Assembly (NCBI GenBank): GCA_001897795.1
Contig: MKUL01000057.1
Location: 1-61,131 of the forward strand
Direction: 5' to 3'
DNA length: 61,131 bases
DNA from: Alphaproteobacteria bacterium 41-28
Lineage (GTDB): Bacteria; Pseudomonadota; Alphaproteobacteria; UBA9655
Positions 44,071-52,469 of the stretch are shown piece after piece (positions within the stretch are counted from its first letter, which is position 1; every line of letters begins with the position of its first letter). The position numbers and the translations under genes were made by a program. The notes beneath the pieces were generated by a model. The model was not told where the DNA came from. It did no database searches and was given only the letters and a program-made list of their open reading frames with translations.

Positions 44071-47000
44071 TTAGAGTTTTTTTAGAGTCTCTTGAATTCT
44101 TTTGGTATGTAAGGAGTTTTCTGGAAAACGAGTTTTTACGACTTTTAAGGCTTGATCTAAGTATGAAATAGCTAAAGCTTTAAAGCTTTGCGATCGCTCT
44201 GAATCTCCTTCATTCTTTGCTAACATAGATTTTTTGATAAAGACGGCTGCTAAATTTTCCAAACATGAATAACTTTCTGGATGTTTGCTTTGTTGAAATA
44301 TCTTCATGGCTTTTCGAAAAAAATTCTCAGCTTTTTCTATATGACCTTCAAGAAGACAAACTTGTCCAAGATCATCTAAGATTTGAGCTACAGTAAGATG
44401 ATCTTTTCCATAATTTTTTTGATAAATTGCTAAACTTTGCTCCAATATTATTTTAGCTTTTTCGTAGTTCCCTAATTTGATATGAAGAATCCCTAATTGT
44501 CTCATAGGATAAGCCGCATAAATATAACTTTCATGAAAATGAATTCTATAGGTTTCAAGAACCTGGTTAAATAGGTTTTTTATGTTTGTATGATTTCCAG
44601 AAACAGAAAGAGGTTCAAAATAAGCCAAAATCCAAGAAGGGCCGATTTGATCAGGAAAATAGTACGCATAAATTTTAAGGCATTCTTCCAATGTTTCTTT
44701 AGCTTTCTCATAATCACCGAGCTTCGTATACACCACCCCTAAGTGTTCTAATGCCCAAGCGACATCAAAATGATTAGATGAACGAATTTTTTTATAGATT
44801 ATAAGACTTCTTTCCAAGGTATTTTTTGCTTTTTCATGATTTCCTTGTTCTCTATCAATAATTCCTAACTGTCCTGATACCCATGCCATGTAATTTTCAT
44901 TTTCTGCAAAATGTTTTTTGTGAATCATAAGACCTTTTTCAAACAAATTTTTAGCTACCTCATATTTTCCTAAAATTCTTTCAATGATACCTAAATACGT
45001 TACAAAATATCCATATCTAAGGGCCTCTCTCGGATAATACTGTTCATATATGGAGAGGCTTTTTTCTAAAAACATTTTTCCTTTACCGTAATCTCCAAGA
45101 TCTCTGAAAACATTTCCTAAGAAACCCAAAGACAAAGCAATCCGAGTAGGGTTCTCTGAAGCAAATTGATCCAATTTTAAAAGACTTTCTTCGAATAACA
45201 TCCTAGCTTTTATATTATCACCGAAAAAATAATAAATAATTCCTAATTCCCCTTTTCTTGTACCTTCAATGGAGGGTGTTAGCAAATACTTATGCTTTAA
45301 AAAAGTGACACAATGGCTCACATAAGATTTCATCTCAACTAGATCGTCTTTGTTTATAATTTCGTTTACATAATCCTCTAAATTTTCCGAGATGGCTTCT
45401 ATTAATTTTTTGTTTCTTTCTAAACCCAATGTTTCCGTAAAATAAGATAAAGCTATGGCTTGCGTGCTCCGGTGAATTGAAAAAAACGGATTTGGGGAAG
45501 ACGGAGTTGAAAAATCATGAGTAATAAGTGAATATTTTTTTAAATTAAGAATAAAATTATCGACCACTACATCACCTTTAAAATTATTCAATAAATTTCT
45601 TGGGATATTTTGAGAATCAATCAAACACATCAGCAACAAAAGATCTCCGAAGTCTTTGTGTGTATTTATAAGACTTTGTAAAGACGAAGTAATCAAATGA
45701 TACCGTGTATTTGTATAATCTCCTATTTCCTTTAAAAGATTTTTCTGGACATTTGCAAAATCCTTATTAAATTGTGACAAGTTTTCTAAATAGGTCACAT
45801 ATGGAACGCTTGTAGCCTTTAAATAATAAGCAGCTATGGAGACATCCAAAGGAAAGGGAGGGATTTTCTCTAAAAATTGTTTTGCTTTTTCCGTTTGTGA
45901 GACTGTGAGAAGGCGTGCATTGCCTTTTTCCATAACTTTCTTAAAAAGATTAAGTTTTTGAGTTGGGCTCAGTTCTCCAATGGGAATAGTATGTGTAACT
46001 TCCTTATTGTTTTCTATGTTAGCATCCCGTGTCGTTAAGATGATTTTTCCCTGTCCCCATGTGTCAGAATCATGAGGAAAATGCTTTTGAATATCTGCAA
46101 ATGTTTCTAAATTGTCATAGATTAAAACCCAATTTTCTATCAATTTCAGACGTTCTTTTACGAATTGAATAATTCTGTCCTCTTTCTCTGTTGGGTCTTT
46201 AATTTCTTGAAACCCTCTTAAAATTCTTTGATCAATCTCTGTACTTGCCAGAACTTGAGCTAGCTTTTCAAAAGATGCATTGAGACTTTCTCTTGTTTCT
46301 GCATTAATTTCCCATATGGGATTTGTCTTTTGTAAATGGCCATACTGACGTGCAAGGGTTGTTTTCCCTGATCCCCCTGGCCCAGTTAAAGCTACTGTTT
46401 GGATACCATCTCTTTTTTTAAGTTTCTCATCAATCTGAGTGATAAGTTCTGGGCGATTAAGGAGAACAGATTCCACCGGAACAACCAAATTTGATCGAAA
46501 AGAATGGTTTTTATTTGCTTGACTCCATTGAAAGAGGAAAAGCCCACTTCCAAAAAGCCCAATGAAAATTAATACTATTAAGAAATAGTTATGCCTTATT
46601 CGTTTAAAGAATTGATTTTTATGAACTTCTTCATTTGAAGAGGCTCCAATCTGCTTAGGCTCGATATCTATTTGTTTATATTTATCTTTAAATTCAGAAA
46701 TAATCTTCTCCAAATGATGATCAGGGAGGATTTTTTTGAGGATTACAAAAAAAGAAAAATAATAATTTTCATATTTTGCCAAATCAATAACAGCAAAGTT
46801 CATAGTCTCCTTAGGGCACTCCTTATAATTTCTTCTTTCTTGGAGAACGAAGAGAATTTTATTTGAACTTTGGATTATTTTTTGAAGAAGAGAAGCATCT
46901 TCATCTGTTGGGGTTTTAGGTAGGACAAAAATTACATAATCTCTATCCTTCTTTCGAGCTGCGTTTGAAACTGTAATGCCTGCAAGTTTTAAATGAGATT

Positions 47001-47403
47001 TAAGATGAGGAATGAGAGGGACTTTATCTTTTCCGGAGATAAGGAAACAATAAAGGTCTCTTCTTTGGTTTAAGTTTGAAATGTCCTGTAAGCTTTTTTC
47101 AAAAAGAACATTTATTCGTAAAAGAGAGTAATATTTTCTTAAAACGAGAAGCTTATCAGATGCTTCAATAAAATCGATAATGCCTTCGCGGGTGTGACAT
47201 CCGAGCTTAGACATTATATTGCGAATATGGGTTTCCACAGTTCTTGGATCAATTGATAAAAGAAATGCTATTTTGCTTGTTCTCCTTGCGCTCAAAAGAC
47301 ATGCGACCAAATCAATCTCTCGAGCAGTAAAATGGATATTATTAATGGTTGATAAATGTTTTGCATAAAGGTCTTGAAGGAAGAAAGTTTGCATGTCCTG
47401 CAT
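44071..47403 (-). CDS. LuxR-HTH / TM / NB-ARC / TPR regulator, copy 3
   Basis: The third paralogue has the HTH (REIDLVACLLSARRTSKIAF, PRTVETHIRNIMSKL), a membrane segment (YFLIVLIFIGLFGSGLFLFQW, about 268-290), NB-ARC (TGPGGSGKTTLARQYG, VLIYDNL, ILTTRD, PPFPLDV) and about ten TPR units up to LDQALKVVKTRFPENSLHTK. It starts MQDMQTFFLQD with the same upstream spacing as its paralogues. It lies between the F-box gene (convergent) and the lasso operon (divergent), and by position it is the likely pathway regulator of the complete lasso cluster. Confidence 0.88.
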   Translation of the reverse strand: MQDMQTFFLQDLYAKHLSTINNIHFTAREIDLVACLLSARRTSKIAFLLSIDPRTVETHIRNIMSKLGCHTREGIIDFIEASDKLLVLRKYYSLLRINVLFEKSLQDISNLNQRRDLYCFLISGKDKVPLIPHLKSHLKLAGITVSNAARKKDRDYVIFVLPKTPTDEDASLLQKIIQSSNKILFVLQERRNYKECPKETMNFAVIDLAKYENYYFSFFVILKKILPDHHLEKIISEFKDKYKQIDIEPKQIGASSNEEVHKNQFFKRIRHNYFLIVLIFIGLFGSGLFLFQWSQANKNHSFRSNLVVPVESVLLNRPELITQIDEKLKKRDGIQTVALTGPGGSGKTTLARQYGHLQKTNPIWEINAETRESLNASFEKLAQVLASTEIDQRILRGFQEIKDPTEKEDRIIQFVKERLKLIENWVLIYDNLETFADIQKHFPHDSDTWGQGKIILTTRDANIENNKEVTHTIPIGELSPTQKLNLFKKVMEKGNARLLTVSQTEKAKQFLEKIPPFPLDVSIAAYYLKATSVPYVTYLENLSQFNKDFANVQKNLLKEIGDYTNTRYHLITSSLQSLINTHKDFGDLLLLMCLIDSQNIPRNLLNNFKGDVVVDNFILNLKKYSLITHDFSTPSSPNPFFSIHRSTQAIALSYFTETLGLERNKKLIEAISENLEDYVNEIINKDDLVEMKSYVSHCVTFLKHKYLLTPSIEGTRKGELGIIYYFFGDNIKARMLFEESLLKLDQFASENPTRIALSLGFLGNVFRDLGDYGKGKMFLEKSLSIYEQYYPREALRYGYFVTYLGIIERILGKYEVAKNLFEKGLMIHKKHFAENENYMAWVSGQLGIIDREQGNHEKAKNTLERSLIIYKKIRSSNHFDVAWALEHLGVVYTKLGDYEKAKETLEECLKIYAYYFPDQIGPSWILAYFEPLSVSGNHTNIKNLFNQVLETYRIHFHESYIYAAYPMRQLGILHIKLGNYEKAKIILEQSLAIYQKNYGKDHLTVAQILDDLGQVCLLEGHIEKAENFFRKAMKIFQQSKHPESYSCLENLAAVFIKKSMLAKNEGDSERSQSFKALAISYLDQALKVVKTRFPENSLHTKRIQETLKKL

Positions 47404-47494
47404 AAAATCGATTTTTACTCTCCAATTTCTTATTTATTTATCCTGTTAGAGATAAGTTCTAAATAACTTAAGGGAGAAAGAACCTCTATCAGTT

Positions 47495-47511
47495 TACGTA
47501 CTTTCTACGTA
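47495..47511. promoter_or_regulatory. Palindromic box A, copy 3
   Basis: TACGTACTTTCTACGTA, identical to copies 1 and 2, 92 bases upstream of regulator 3. Confidence 0.65.
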
Positions 47512-47608
47512 GATGAGGTAAGTTACAAGAAAAAAATGTCACCCTAAAAACCTTGCTTTTAGCTCAAATTTTCCTCTTTGCGTATTCATTTAAGCCAAAT
47601 TCCTTATG

Positions 47609-47622
47609 TTCTACGGATATTC
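47609..47622 (+). promoter_or_regulatory. Conserved box B, copy 3
   Basis: TTCTACGGATATTC with the same CTTATG in front, 31 bases before the leader hairpin of the lasso operon. Confidence 0.5.
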
Positions 47623-47653
47623 ACAATCGTTCAAAGCTGAAATGATTTTCTCG

Positions 47654-47715
47654 AAGAACCTTATTGGATAAGCCCCCTCCCAAATAAGGTTCTTTCTAAA
47701 AATGAAATTGGGGGC
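47654..47715 (+). promoter_or_regulatory. Conserved leader pseudoknot, copy 3
   Basis: AAGAACCTTATT (47654-47665) and AATAAGGTTCTT (47683-47694) form 12 Watson-Crick pairs. Loop GCCCCC (47672-47677) pairs with GGGGGC (47710-47715). It ends 23 bases before the first precursor ATG of the operon. Confidence 0.65.
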
Positions 47716-47738
47716 ACTAATAGATAAAAGGAAAAAAA

Positions 47739-47855
47739 ATGAAAACTATACAATACGGTGTTGTTTTGGAAGAAAGTGCTTCTTTCTTAACTCAAGGAAA
47801 CCAATGTGATTGGGGAGAAGCCTGGGGTGGCTTTCGTGGATCACAACACTGTTAA
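47739..47855 (+). CDS. Lasso peptide precursor A1 of the complete cluster
   Basis: The 38-residue peptide has leader MKTIQYGVVLEESASFLTQ and core GNQCDWGEAWGGFRGSQHC. Gly1 and Glu8 predict an eight-residue ring, and Thr at position -2 of the leader is the conserved recognition residue. Cys4 in the ring and Cys19 at the end could form a disulfide that locks the tail, as in disulfide-containing lasso classes; this is inference. AAAAGGA precedes the ATG. It is the first gene after the leader pseudoknot, followed 33 bases later by a second precursor. Confidence 0.9.
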   Translation: MKTIQYGVVLEESASFLTQGNQCDWGEAWGGFRGSQHC

Positions 47856-47888
47856 AAAAGAAATAATATTAAATAATTGGAGAAAAAA

Positions 47889-48032
47889 ATGAAAAATATT
47901 GAAAATAAAAATATATCAGTAAATTTGAATGCTTCATATGGGGTGTCTTTAGAAAGTAAAGCTTCTTCTTTAACGCAAGGGAAAAAAGGGCTTTGGGCGG
48001 AAGGCAATGGAGACCGTTATAACCCTTGGTGA
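47889..48032 (+). CDS. Lasso peptide precursor A2 of the complete cluster
   Basis: The 47-residue peptide has a longer leader (MKNIENKNISVNLNASYGVS then LESKASSLTQ) and core GKKGLWAEGNGDRYNPW. Gly1-Glu8 predicts an eight-residue ring; there is no cysteine, and bulky Arg13, Tyr14 and Trp17 could serve as steric plugs. TTGGAG precedes the start. Compared with A1, the leader end YGVxLExxASxLTQG is conserved and the core is not, the usual pattern of precursor duplication and divergence. Confidence 0.9.
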   Translation: MKNIENKNISVNLNASYGVSLESKASSLTQGKKGLWAEGNGDRYNPW

Positions 48033-48056
48033 CATAAGAAATCAGAGATAACAAAG

Positions 48057-48096
48057 CAGGCATTAAGCCTTAATTACAAGCGTAATGCCTGTTTTT
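48057..48096 (+). terminator. Terminator/attenuator between precursors and lasso B
   Basis: CAGGCATTA and TAATGCCTG (nine pairs) enclose a 17-base loop and are followed by TTTTT. In proteobacterial lasso clusters a partial terminator at this place gives more precursor than enzyme mRNA. B starts 51 bases later without an obvious separate promoter. Confidence 0.8.
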
Positions 48097-48147
48097 CTCA
48101 GTTAGCCTGAAAATTAAATAAAAACTTTTATGAAAAGATAAATAAAA

Positions 48148-48891
48148 ATGTATTACCATCTAAGTGATCATATTTACATTACTCAATTTCGTGAAGAAAG
48201 TATAATTTTAGACACGAAAGAAGATAAGTATACTATTTGTTTCAAACAGCTCTCTACATTATTTGCAAATATCCTTGAAAAGAATAAGGCGGACCCAGAT
48301 GACAAAGATATAGCTGCTTCTGATTATGCATACTCATCTCAAGATTCAGTTTATATTCAGAAACTCTTAGATGACTATATCATTCAAAGTAAAGAGTCTC
48401 CTTATCCTTTTTATATTGATCGAAAGCTTACATCCGATGGAGTTTCAAATGTTGATTGGCGATTGCCCTTAGAGAACAAAAACATATGTATAAATATCCA
48501 GGTGTTAAAAGCACTGATAATACTCATCCAAGTTAATTTTTACATGAAGGTTGAAGGCCTATATTCCACGATTCAGTTGATTAAAAGAGCTCGAAAAAAT
48601 CACATAGAATACATTATTCCTCAAGCAGAAGAGTTAAGAAACCTGGCAAATATAGTGAACAAGGCCTGTCTTATATATCCGACCAGAACAAAATGCTTAG
48701 AGTGGGCCATGACTTTTGTCCTTCTCGCTTTGAAACGAGAATGGAAATGCAATTTAGAAATTGGTGTTCAAAACTATCCTTTCTTTGCTCACGCGTGGGT
48801 GGAATGTGACGGCAATGTTGTCATGGATTCTCAGGAGTTAAGGAAAGGATTGGGTATTATTTTAAATGAACCTTTTCGGAGAGTAATATGA
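48148..48891 (+). CDS. Lasso peptide B protein, RRE fused to transglutaminase-like protease
   Basis: The B protein binds the leader and cuts it off. Residues 1-95 are a PqqD-like leader-recognition domain (MYYHLSDHIYITQFREESII, LDTKEDKYTICF). The C-terminal half is the B2 cysteine protease with the triad C183 (RTKCLEWA), H215 (FFAHAWVE) and D227 (VVMDSQ). RRE and protease are one polypeptide, as in proteobacterial McjB-type proteins, and the 247-residue length fits. Its end overlaps the C gene by four bases (ATGA), so B and C are coupled. Confidence 0.9.
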   Translation: MYYHLSDHIYITQFREESIILDTKEDKYTICFKQLSTLFANILEKNKADPDDKDIAASDYAYSSQDSVYIQKLLDDYIIQSKESPYPFYIDRKLTSDGVSNVDWRLPLENKNICINIQVLKALIILIQVNFYMKVEGLYSTIQLIKRARKNHIEYIIPQAEELRNLANIVNKACLIYPTRTKCLEWAMTFVLLALKREWKCNLEIGVQNYPFFAHAWVECDGNVVMDSQELRKGLGIILNEPFRRVI

Positions 48892-50684
48892 TTTACGCAG
48901 GGTTCCTAAATTTTACCTCTTTCTCGATCAAAGAAGAAAAACTTATCAAGGCCATAGAATCTTTTACGCAAGATGCACCTTCGGTAATCCGAAGGGAAGC
49001 ACTTGTTCTTTGTTATGGCAAACTTTCCACGACTCAAGATATGGATGGGGTCTGGGAGAATGATTCTTCAATCTTGATCGGAAGAGTTTTTGATAAAGAA
49101 CACTCTTGCGCATTGGCTAAAGAAACGTTCAAAAATCTATCTCTTTTAAGTAAAGAAGCTGTTTTAAATAAGGTTTGGGGAAAATATGTTTATATTAATG
49201 CGGATAAAAAGGACTCTCACTTTGCAATTGTTGTTGACTCAACAGGACAGCTTCCATTTTTCTACCATACTTTTCCCGATGGGAGCCTTTTATTTGCCTC
49301 TCATGTAGAGATACTTTTTAAGATCCTTGGCCAAAAGTCAGACTATAATTGGAAGTATCTTTGCTCTTATCTGATCTATGGAAACAGTAGCTCTATTCAA
49401 ACACCTTTCAAAAACATTTTTGAACTTCCGCCTGGGTGTAGTTTAACATTAACAAAGAATGAGAGAAAGACAGCCCCCTTTTGGGACCCTCTAAACTCAT
49501 ATAAAAAGCCAAAATTACAAGAAAAAGACGCCGTCAATGTTCTTCAGAGCACTTTAAAACCTTGGATTAAACCCTATCAATCAGTTTGTGTGAGCCTTTC
49601 TGGTGGGCTCGATTCTTCTACCCTTGTTTATTGCTTAAAAGATATCATGGCAAAAGGTCAAACCTTAAAGGCTTTAAATTATTTTCACTCTCACGTTCAG
49701 TCTTCAAATGAGCTTATTTATGCTCGTAAGGTTTGTGAGGAAGCTGGTATTGAGCTTATTGAAGTTGATGCATCAAACTCTCTTCCTTTTAGCTCATCCC
49801 AACATAATCAACCATTAAAACCCAATAAACCCTTTCCAGGTTTAGTAAGCTTAAAGTGGCAAGAAACCATATTGAACAACATTTCTCTAACTGATTCTTG
49901 TACTTTTCTAAATGGACATGGAAGTGACCATATTTTTATGTGCCCTCCTTCCCGAAAATTAGTCTCAGATTATATTCTTGAGAAAGGAATAACAGAGTAT
50001 AAAGGGCAGCTTAAGAGTATAGCTCAGTTTTATCGAGATCCTCTTTTTTCCACCTTCAAACTGAATTTTAAAAGCCTATCCTCTCATTTTCTTAGTATAA
50101 AAAAAGAAAGTAGATACCGTAAAGAAAAAATAAATAAAATTCCAAAGTGGATCAAAAAAGAGTTTATACAGAACAATTCTTGCGCCTATTTTCATCCCAT
50201 TTACGAGTCTCTTCCTCAGAAAGTTCTCCCTGGAAAGTATGATCAGATTGAAGCCCTCTATGACGGGTTCGCCTCTATTCAAGTAGAAATGATGAACCAG
50301 GTTGATCCAACTTTTTATCCCTTTCTTTATGAGCCGGCAGTGGAATTTGCCCTCTCCTTTCCGACCTATAAACTTTTTGAAAAAGGGTATGACCGCTATC
50401 CTCTGCGCAAAGCGGTGAGCGAAACTTTCAAAACTGACACTGTCTGGAGACGAGATAAAAGCCAAACCACTGGGTTATTCCAATTAGGTGTGAAACAAAA
50501 CCTTGAGCACGTTCTAGCCATTTGTTTGGAAGGTCATTTTGTCAGACAAGAGCTTATTGATAAAGAGGGTTTGTACCAAACAATAAATTTGATTGCAAAT
50601 GGTGATGCAAAGAATTTCTGGCCATTTATGCACTTAGCTTCCGCTGAAATTTTCTTAAGATATTGGGATGAAAAAGCGCTATGA
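48888..50684 (+). CDS. Lasso peptide C protein, asparagine-synthetase-like macrolactam synthetase
   Basis: The C protein adenylates the Glu8 side chain of the core and closes the ring on Gly1. The 598-residue protein has a degenerate glutaminase-like N-terminal domain (starts MIYAGFLNF, so the catalytic Cys2 of true glutaminases is absent) and an ATP-pyrophosphatase domain with the PP-loop S238-G-G-L-D-S-S. Later blocks such as FLNGHGSDHIF and YDRYPLRKAVSETFK are those of asparagine-synthetase homologues in lasso clusters. It overlaps B at its start and D at its end by four bases each. Confidence 0.92.
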   Translation: MIYAGFLNFTSFSIKEEKLIKAIESFTQDAPSVIRREALVLCYGKLSTTQDMDGVWENDSSILIGRVFDKEHSCALAKETFKNLSLLSKEAVLNKVWGKYVYINADKKDSHFAIVVDSTGQLPFFYHTFPDGSLLFASHVEILFKILGQKSDYNWKYLCSYLIYGNSSSIQTPFKNIFELPPGCSLTLTKNERKTAPFWDPLNSYKKPKLQEKDAVNVLQSTLKPWIKPYQSVCVSLSGGLDSSTLVYCLKDIMAKGQTLKALNYFHSHVQSSNELIYARKVCEEAGIELIEVDASNSLPFSSSQHNQPLKPNKPFPGLVSLKWQETILNNISLTDSCTFLNGHGSDHIFMCPPSRKLVSDYILEKGITEYKGQLKSIAQFYRDPLFSTFKLNFKSLSSHFLSIKKESRYRKEKINKIPKWIKKEFIQNNSCAYFHPIYESLPQKVLPGKYDQIEALYDGFASIQVEMMNQVDPTFYPFLYEPAVEFALSFPTYKLFEKGYDRYPLRKAVSETFKTDTVWRRDKSQTTGLFQLGVKQNLEHVLAICLEGHFVRQELIDKEGLYQTINLIANGDAKNFWPFMHLASAEIFLRYWDEKAL

Positions 50685-52423
50685 GCCAGCAGATGCATTA
50701 TAAGCAATATTGGAACTGCCTAAAAGAGATTGTCCACAAAACTTTTGAAGACAAGCGCCTTCAAGTACACTTTTGTTTTGGAGTTTGTTTTCTCATTATT
50801 GGCATTATTTCAGCTGTAGCTATTCCTCTTCTTTTAAAAAAAGTTATTGAGATTTTATCATTTTCTGGAATGGGGTCTGTTACCTTAATCCTATTAGGTT
50901 ATGGTTTCATTTGGATGGTCAGTCAGACATCTCTTCATATAAGAGCTCTTTTTACTTATCGAATTGAACAACGCATTACTCTTATTCTCGGGTTGAAAGT
51001 TCTGTCCCATCTCTATGGTCTTTCTCAGAGCTATTTTCTCGATCAAAAACCAGGAGCCTTAATGAATGTAATTCGAAAAGCTCAAAGAGATGTTCCTTCT
51101 ATTATTTTAGGTGTCTTTTTCCACGTTCTTCCGACAGTTCTCGAATTTTTATTTGTCCTTATTCTTATCTCAAGCCTTTATCCCTTTATGTATACGCTGC
51201 TACTTGCAGGGACATTGGTTGTGTTTTTTGGCTATACATTCATATCCATGAAATCCGTCTTAAATGACAGGCAAATTGCCAATGATGTTGACAAAAATAC
51301 AGACGGGATTGTGGCAGATTGGCTTTCGAATTATGAAGCCGTTAAGATTTTTGGGAGGCGTGATTTAGCAATCCGTACTTGCGAAAAGGAGCTAAAAAAA
51401 CGAGAAACTGCTGAAGTCAAATTTATGACTAAGTTCAGCATGGCGCGTTTAGGGCAATCTTTCATTTTAGGACTTGGAATTTCTACCCTTACTTATCTTG
51501 TAGGAATAGGAGTGCTAAAAGGAACATTAACCATTGGCGATTTTGTGCTTTTTAATGGATACATTTTACAATTCATTCTTCCCATCAGTATTTTAGGTCA
51601 AGTTACGCAAGATATTAAAAAAGCTCTTCTCGATATGAAGGGCATCATTAATATCCTTCTTACAGAAAGTGAAATCCAAGAATCTCTTCACCCCATCCAT
51701 TTGCCTAATCATCTTTGTGATGTTGAGTTTAAAAACGTTACCTTTAAATATAAAGATAGAACGATTCTAGATGACGTTTCTTTTAAAATAGGGCCAGGGA
51801 AAACCCTTCTTATTTTAGGTCCAACGGGTATAGGAAAGTCTACACTTGCAAAGTTACTTCTCAGACTATACGACCCAAATAAAGGTCAGATCTTTATCAA
51901 TCAAATAAACATAAAACATCTTTCCTTCAGGTCTCTTTACGATACCATAGGCTGGATTCCTCAAGAAACCTACTTATTAAATGATACGCTTCAAAATAAT
52001 ATCAGTTTTGTTCAACCTGAATCCTCAATTGCTGAAATTGAATGGGCTTTAGAAAAAGCATGCCTCCTCGATTTCATAAAACGTTTACCAGAAGGAATCC
52101 ATACGGTTGTTGGAGATCGAGGCTTGAAGCTTTCAGGGGGAGAGAAGCAAAGACTCGCCATAGCGCGCCTTTTTCTAAAAAAACCAAAGATTTGTATTTT
52201 CGATGAAGCAACTTCCTTTTTGGATAGAAATACTGAGATCACCATTCAAAATAATATTGAAAATTTTCTCCCTCATATGACCAAAGTTATCATTACTCAC
52301 CGTCCTTTTATGGTGGGTAATGCTGATAACATACTGAATTTAAATAAAAAATTGGTTACTCAAAAAACAAAATCGTACAACTTTAATACTTATAAAATTG
52401 GTTTTTCTGGTTGTAATAAATGA
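50681..52423 (+). CDS. Lasso peptide D protein, ABC exporter
   Basis: The protein is a half-transporter with six membrane segments in residues 20-315 and an ATPase domain: Walker A G380-P-T-G-I-G-K-S-T, signature LSGGEKQRLAIARLF, Walker B ICIFDEATSFLD and a switch histidine (VIITHRP). It has no N-terminal C39 peptidase, in line with leader removal by B. The membrane part (FLDQKPGALMNVIRKAQRDV) resembles Atm1-type exporters, the type commonly linked to proteobacterial lasso clusters. It exports the mature peptide and probably confers self-immunity. It is the last gene of the coupled B-C-D operon. Confidence 0.9.
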   Translation: MSQQMHYKQYWNCLKEIVHKTFEDKRLQVHFCFGVCFLIIGIISAVAIPLLLKKVIEILSFSGMGSVTLILLGYGFIWMVSQTSLHIRALFTYRIEQRITLILGLKVLSHLYGLSQSYFLDQKPGALMNVIRKAQRDVPSIILGVFFHVLPTVLEFLFVLILISSLYPFMYTLLLAGTLVVFFGYTFISMKSVLNDRQIANDVDKNTDGIVADWLSNYEAVKIFGRRDLAIRTCEKELKKRETAEVKFMTKFSMARLGQSFILGLGISTLTYLVGIGVLKGTLTIGDFVLFNGYILQFILPISILGQVTQDIKKALLDMKGIINILLTESEIQESLHPIHLPNHLCDVEFKNVTFKYKDRTILDDVSFKIGPGKTLLILGPTGIGKSTLAKLLLRLYDPNKGQIFINQINIKHLSFRSLYDTIGWIPQETYLLNDTLQNNISFVQPESSIAEIEWALEKACLLDFIKRLPEGIHTVVGDRGLKLSGGEKQRLAIARLFLKKPKICIFDEATSFLDRNTEITIQNNIENFLPHMTKVIITHRPFMVGNADNILNLNKKLVTQKTKSYNFNTYKIGFSGCNK

Positions 52424-52469
52424 CAATTAATATTTAAAAAAAAGTAAAAAATAATGAAAGGACTTACAC

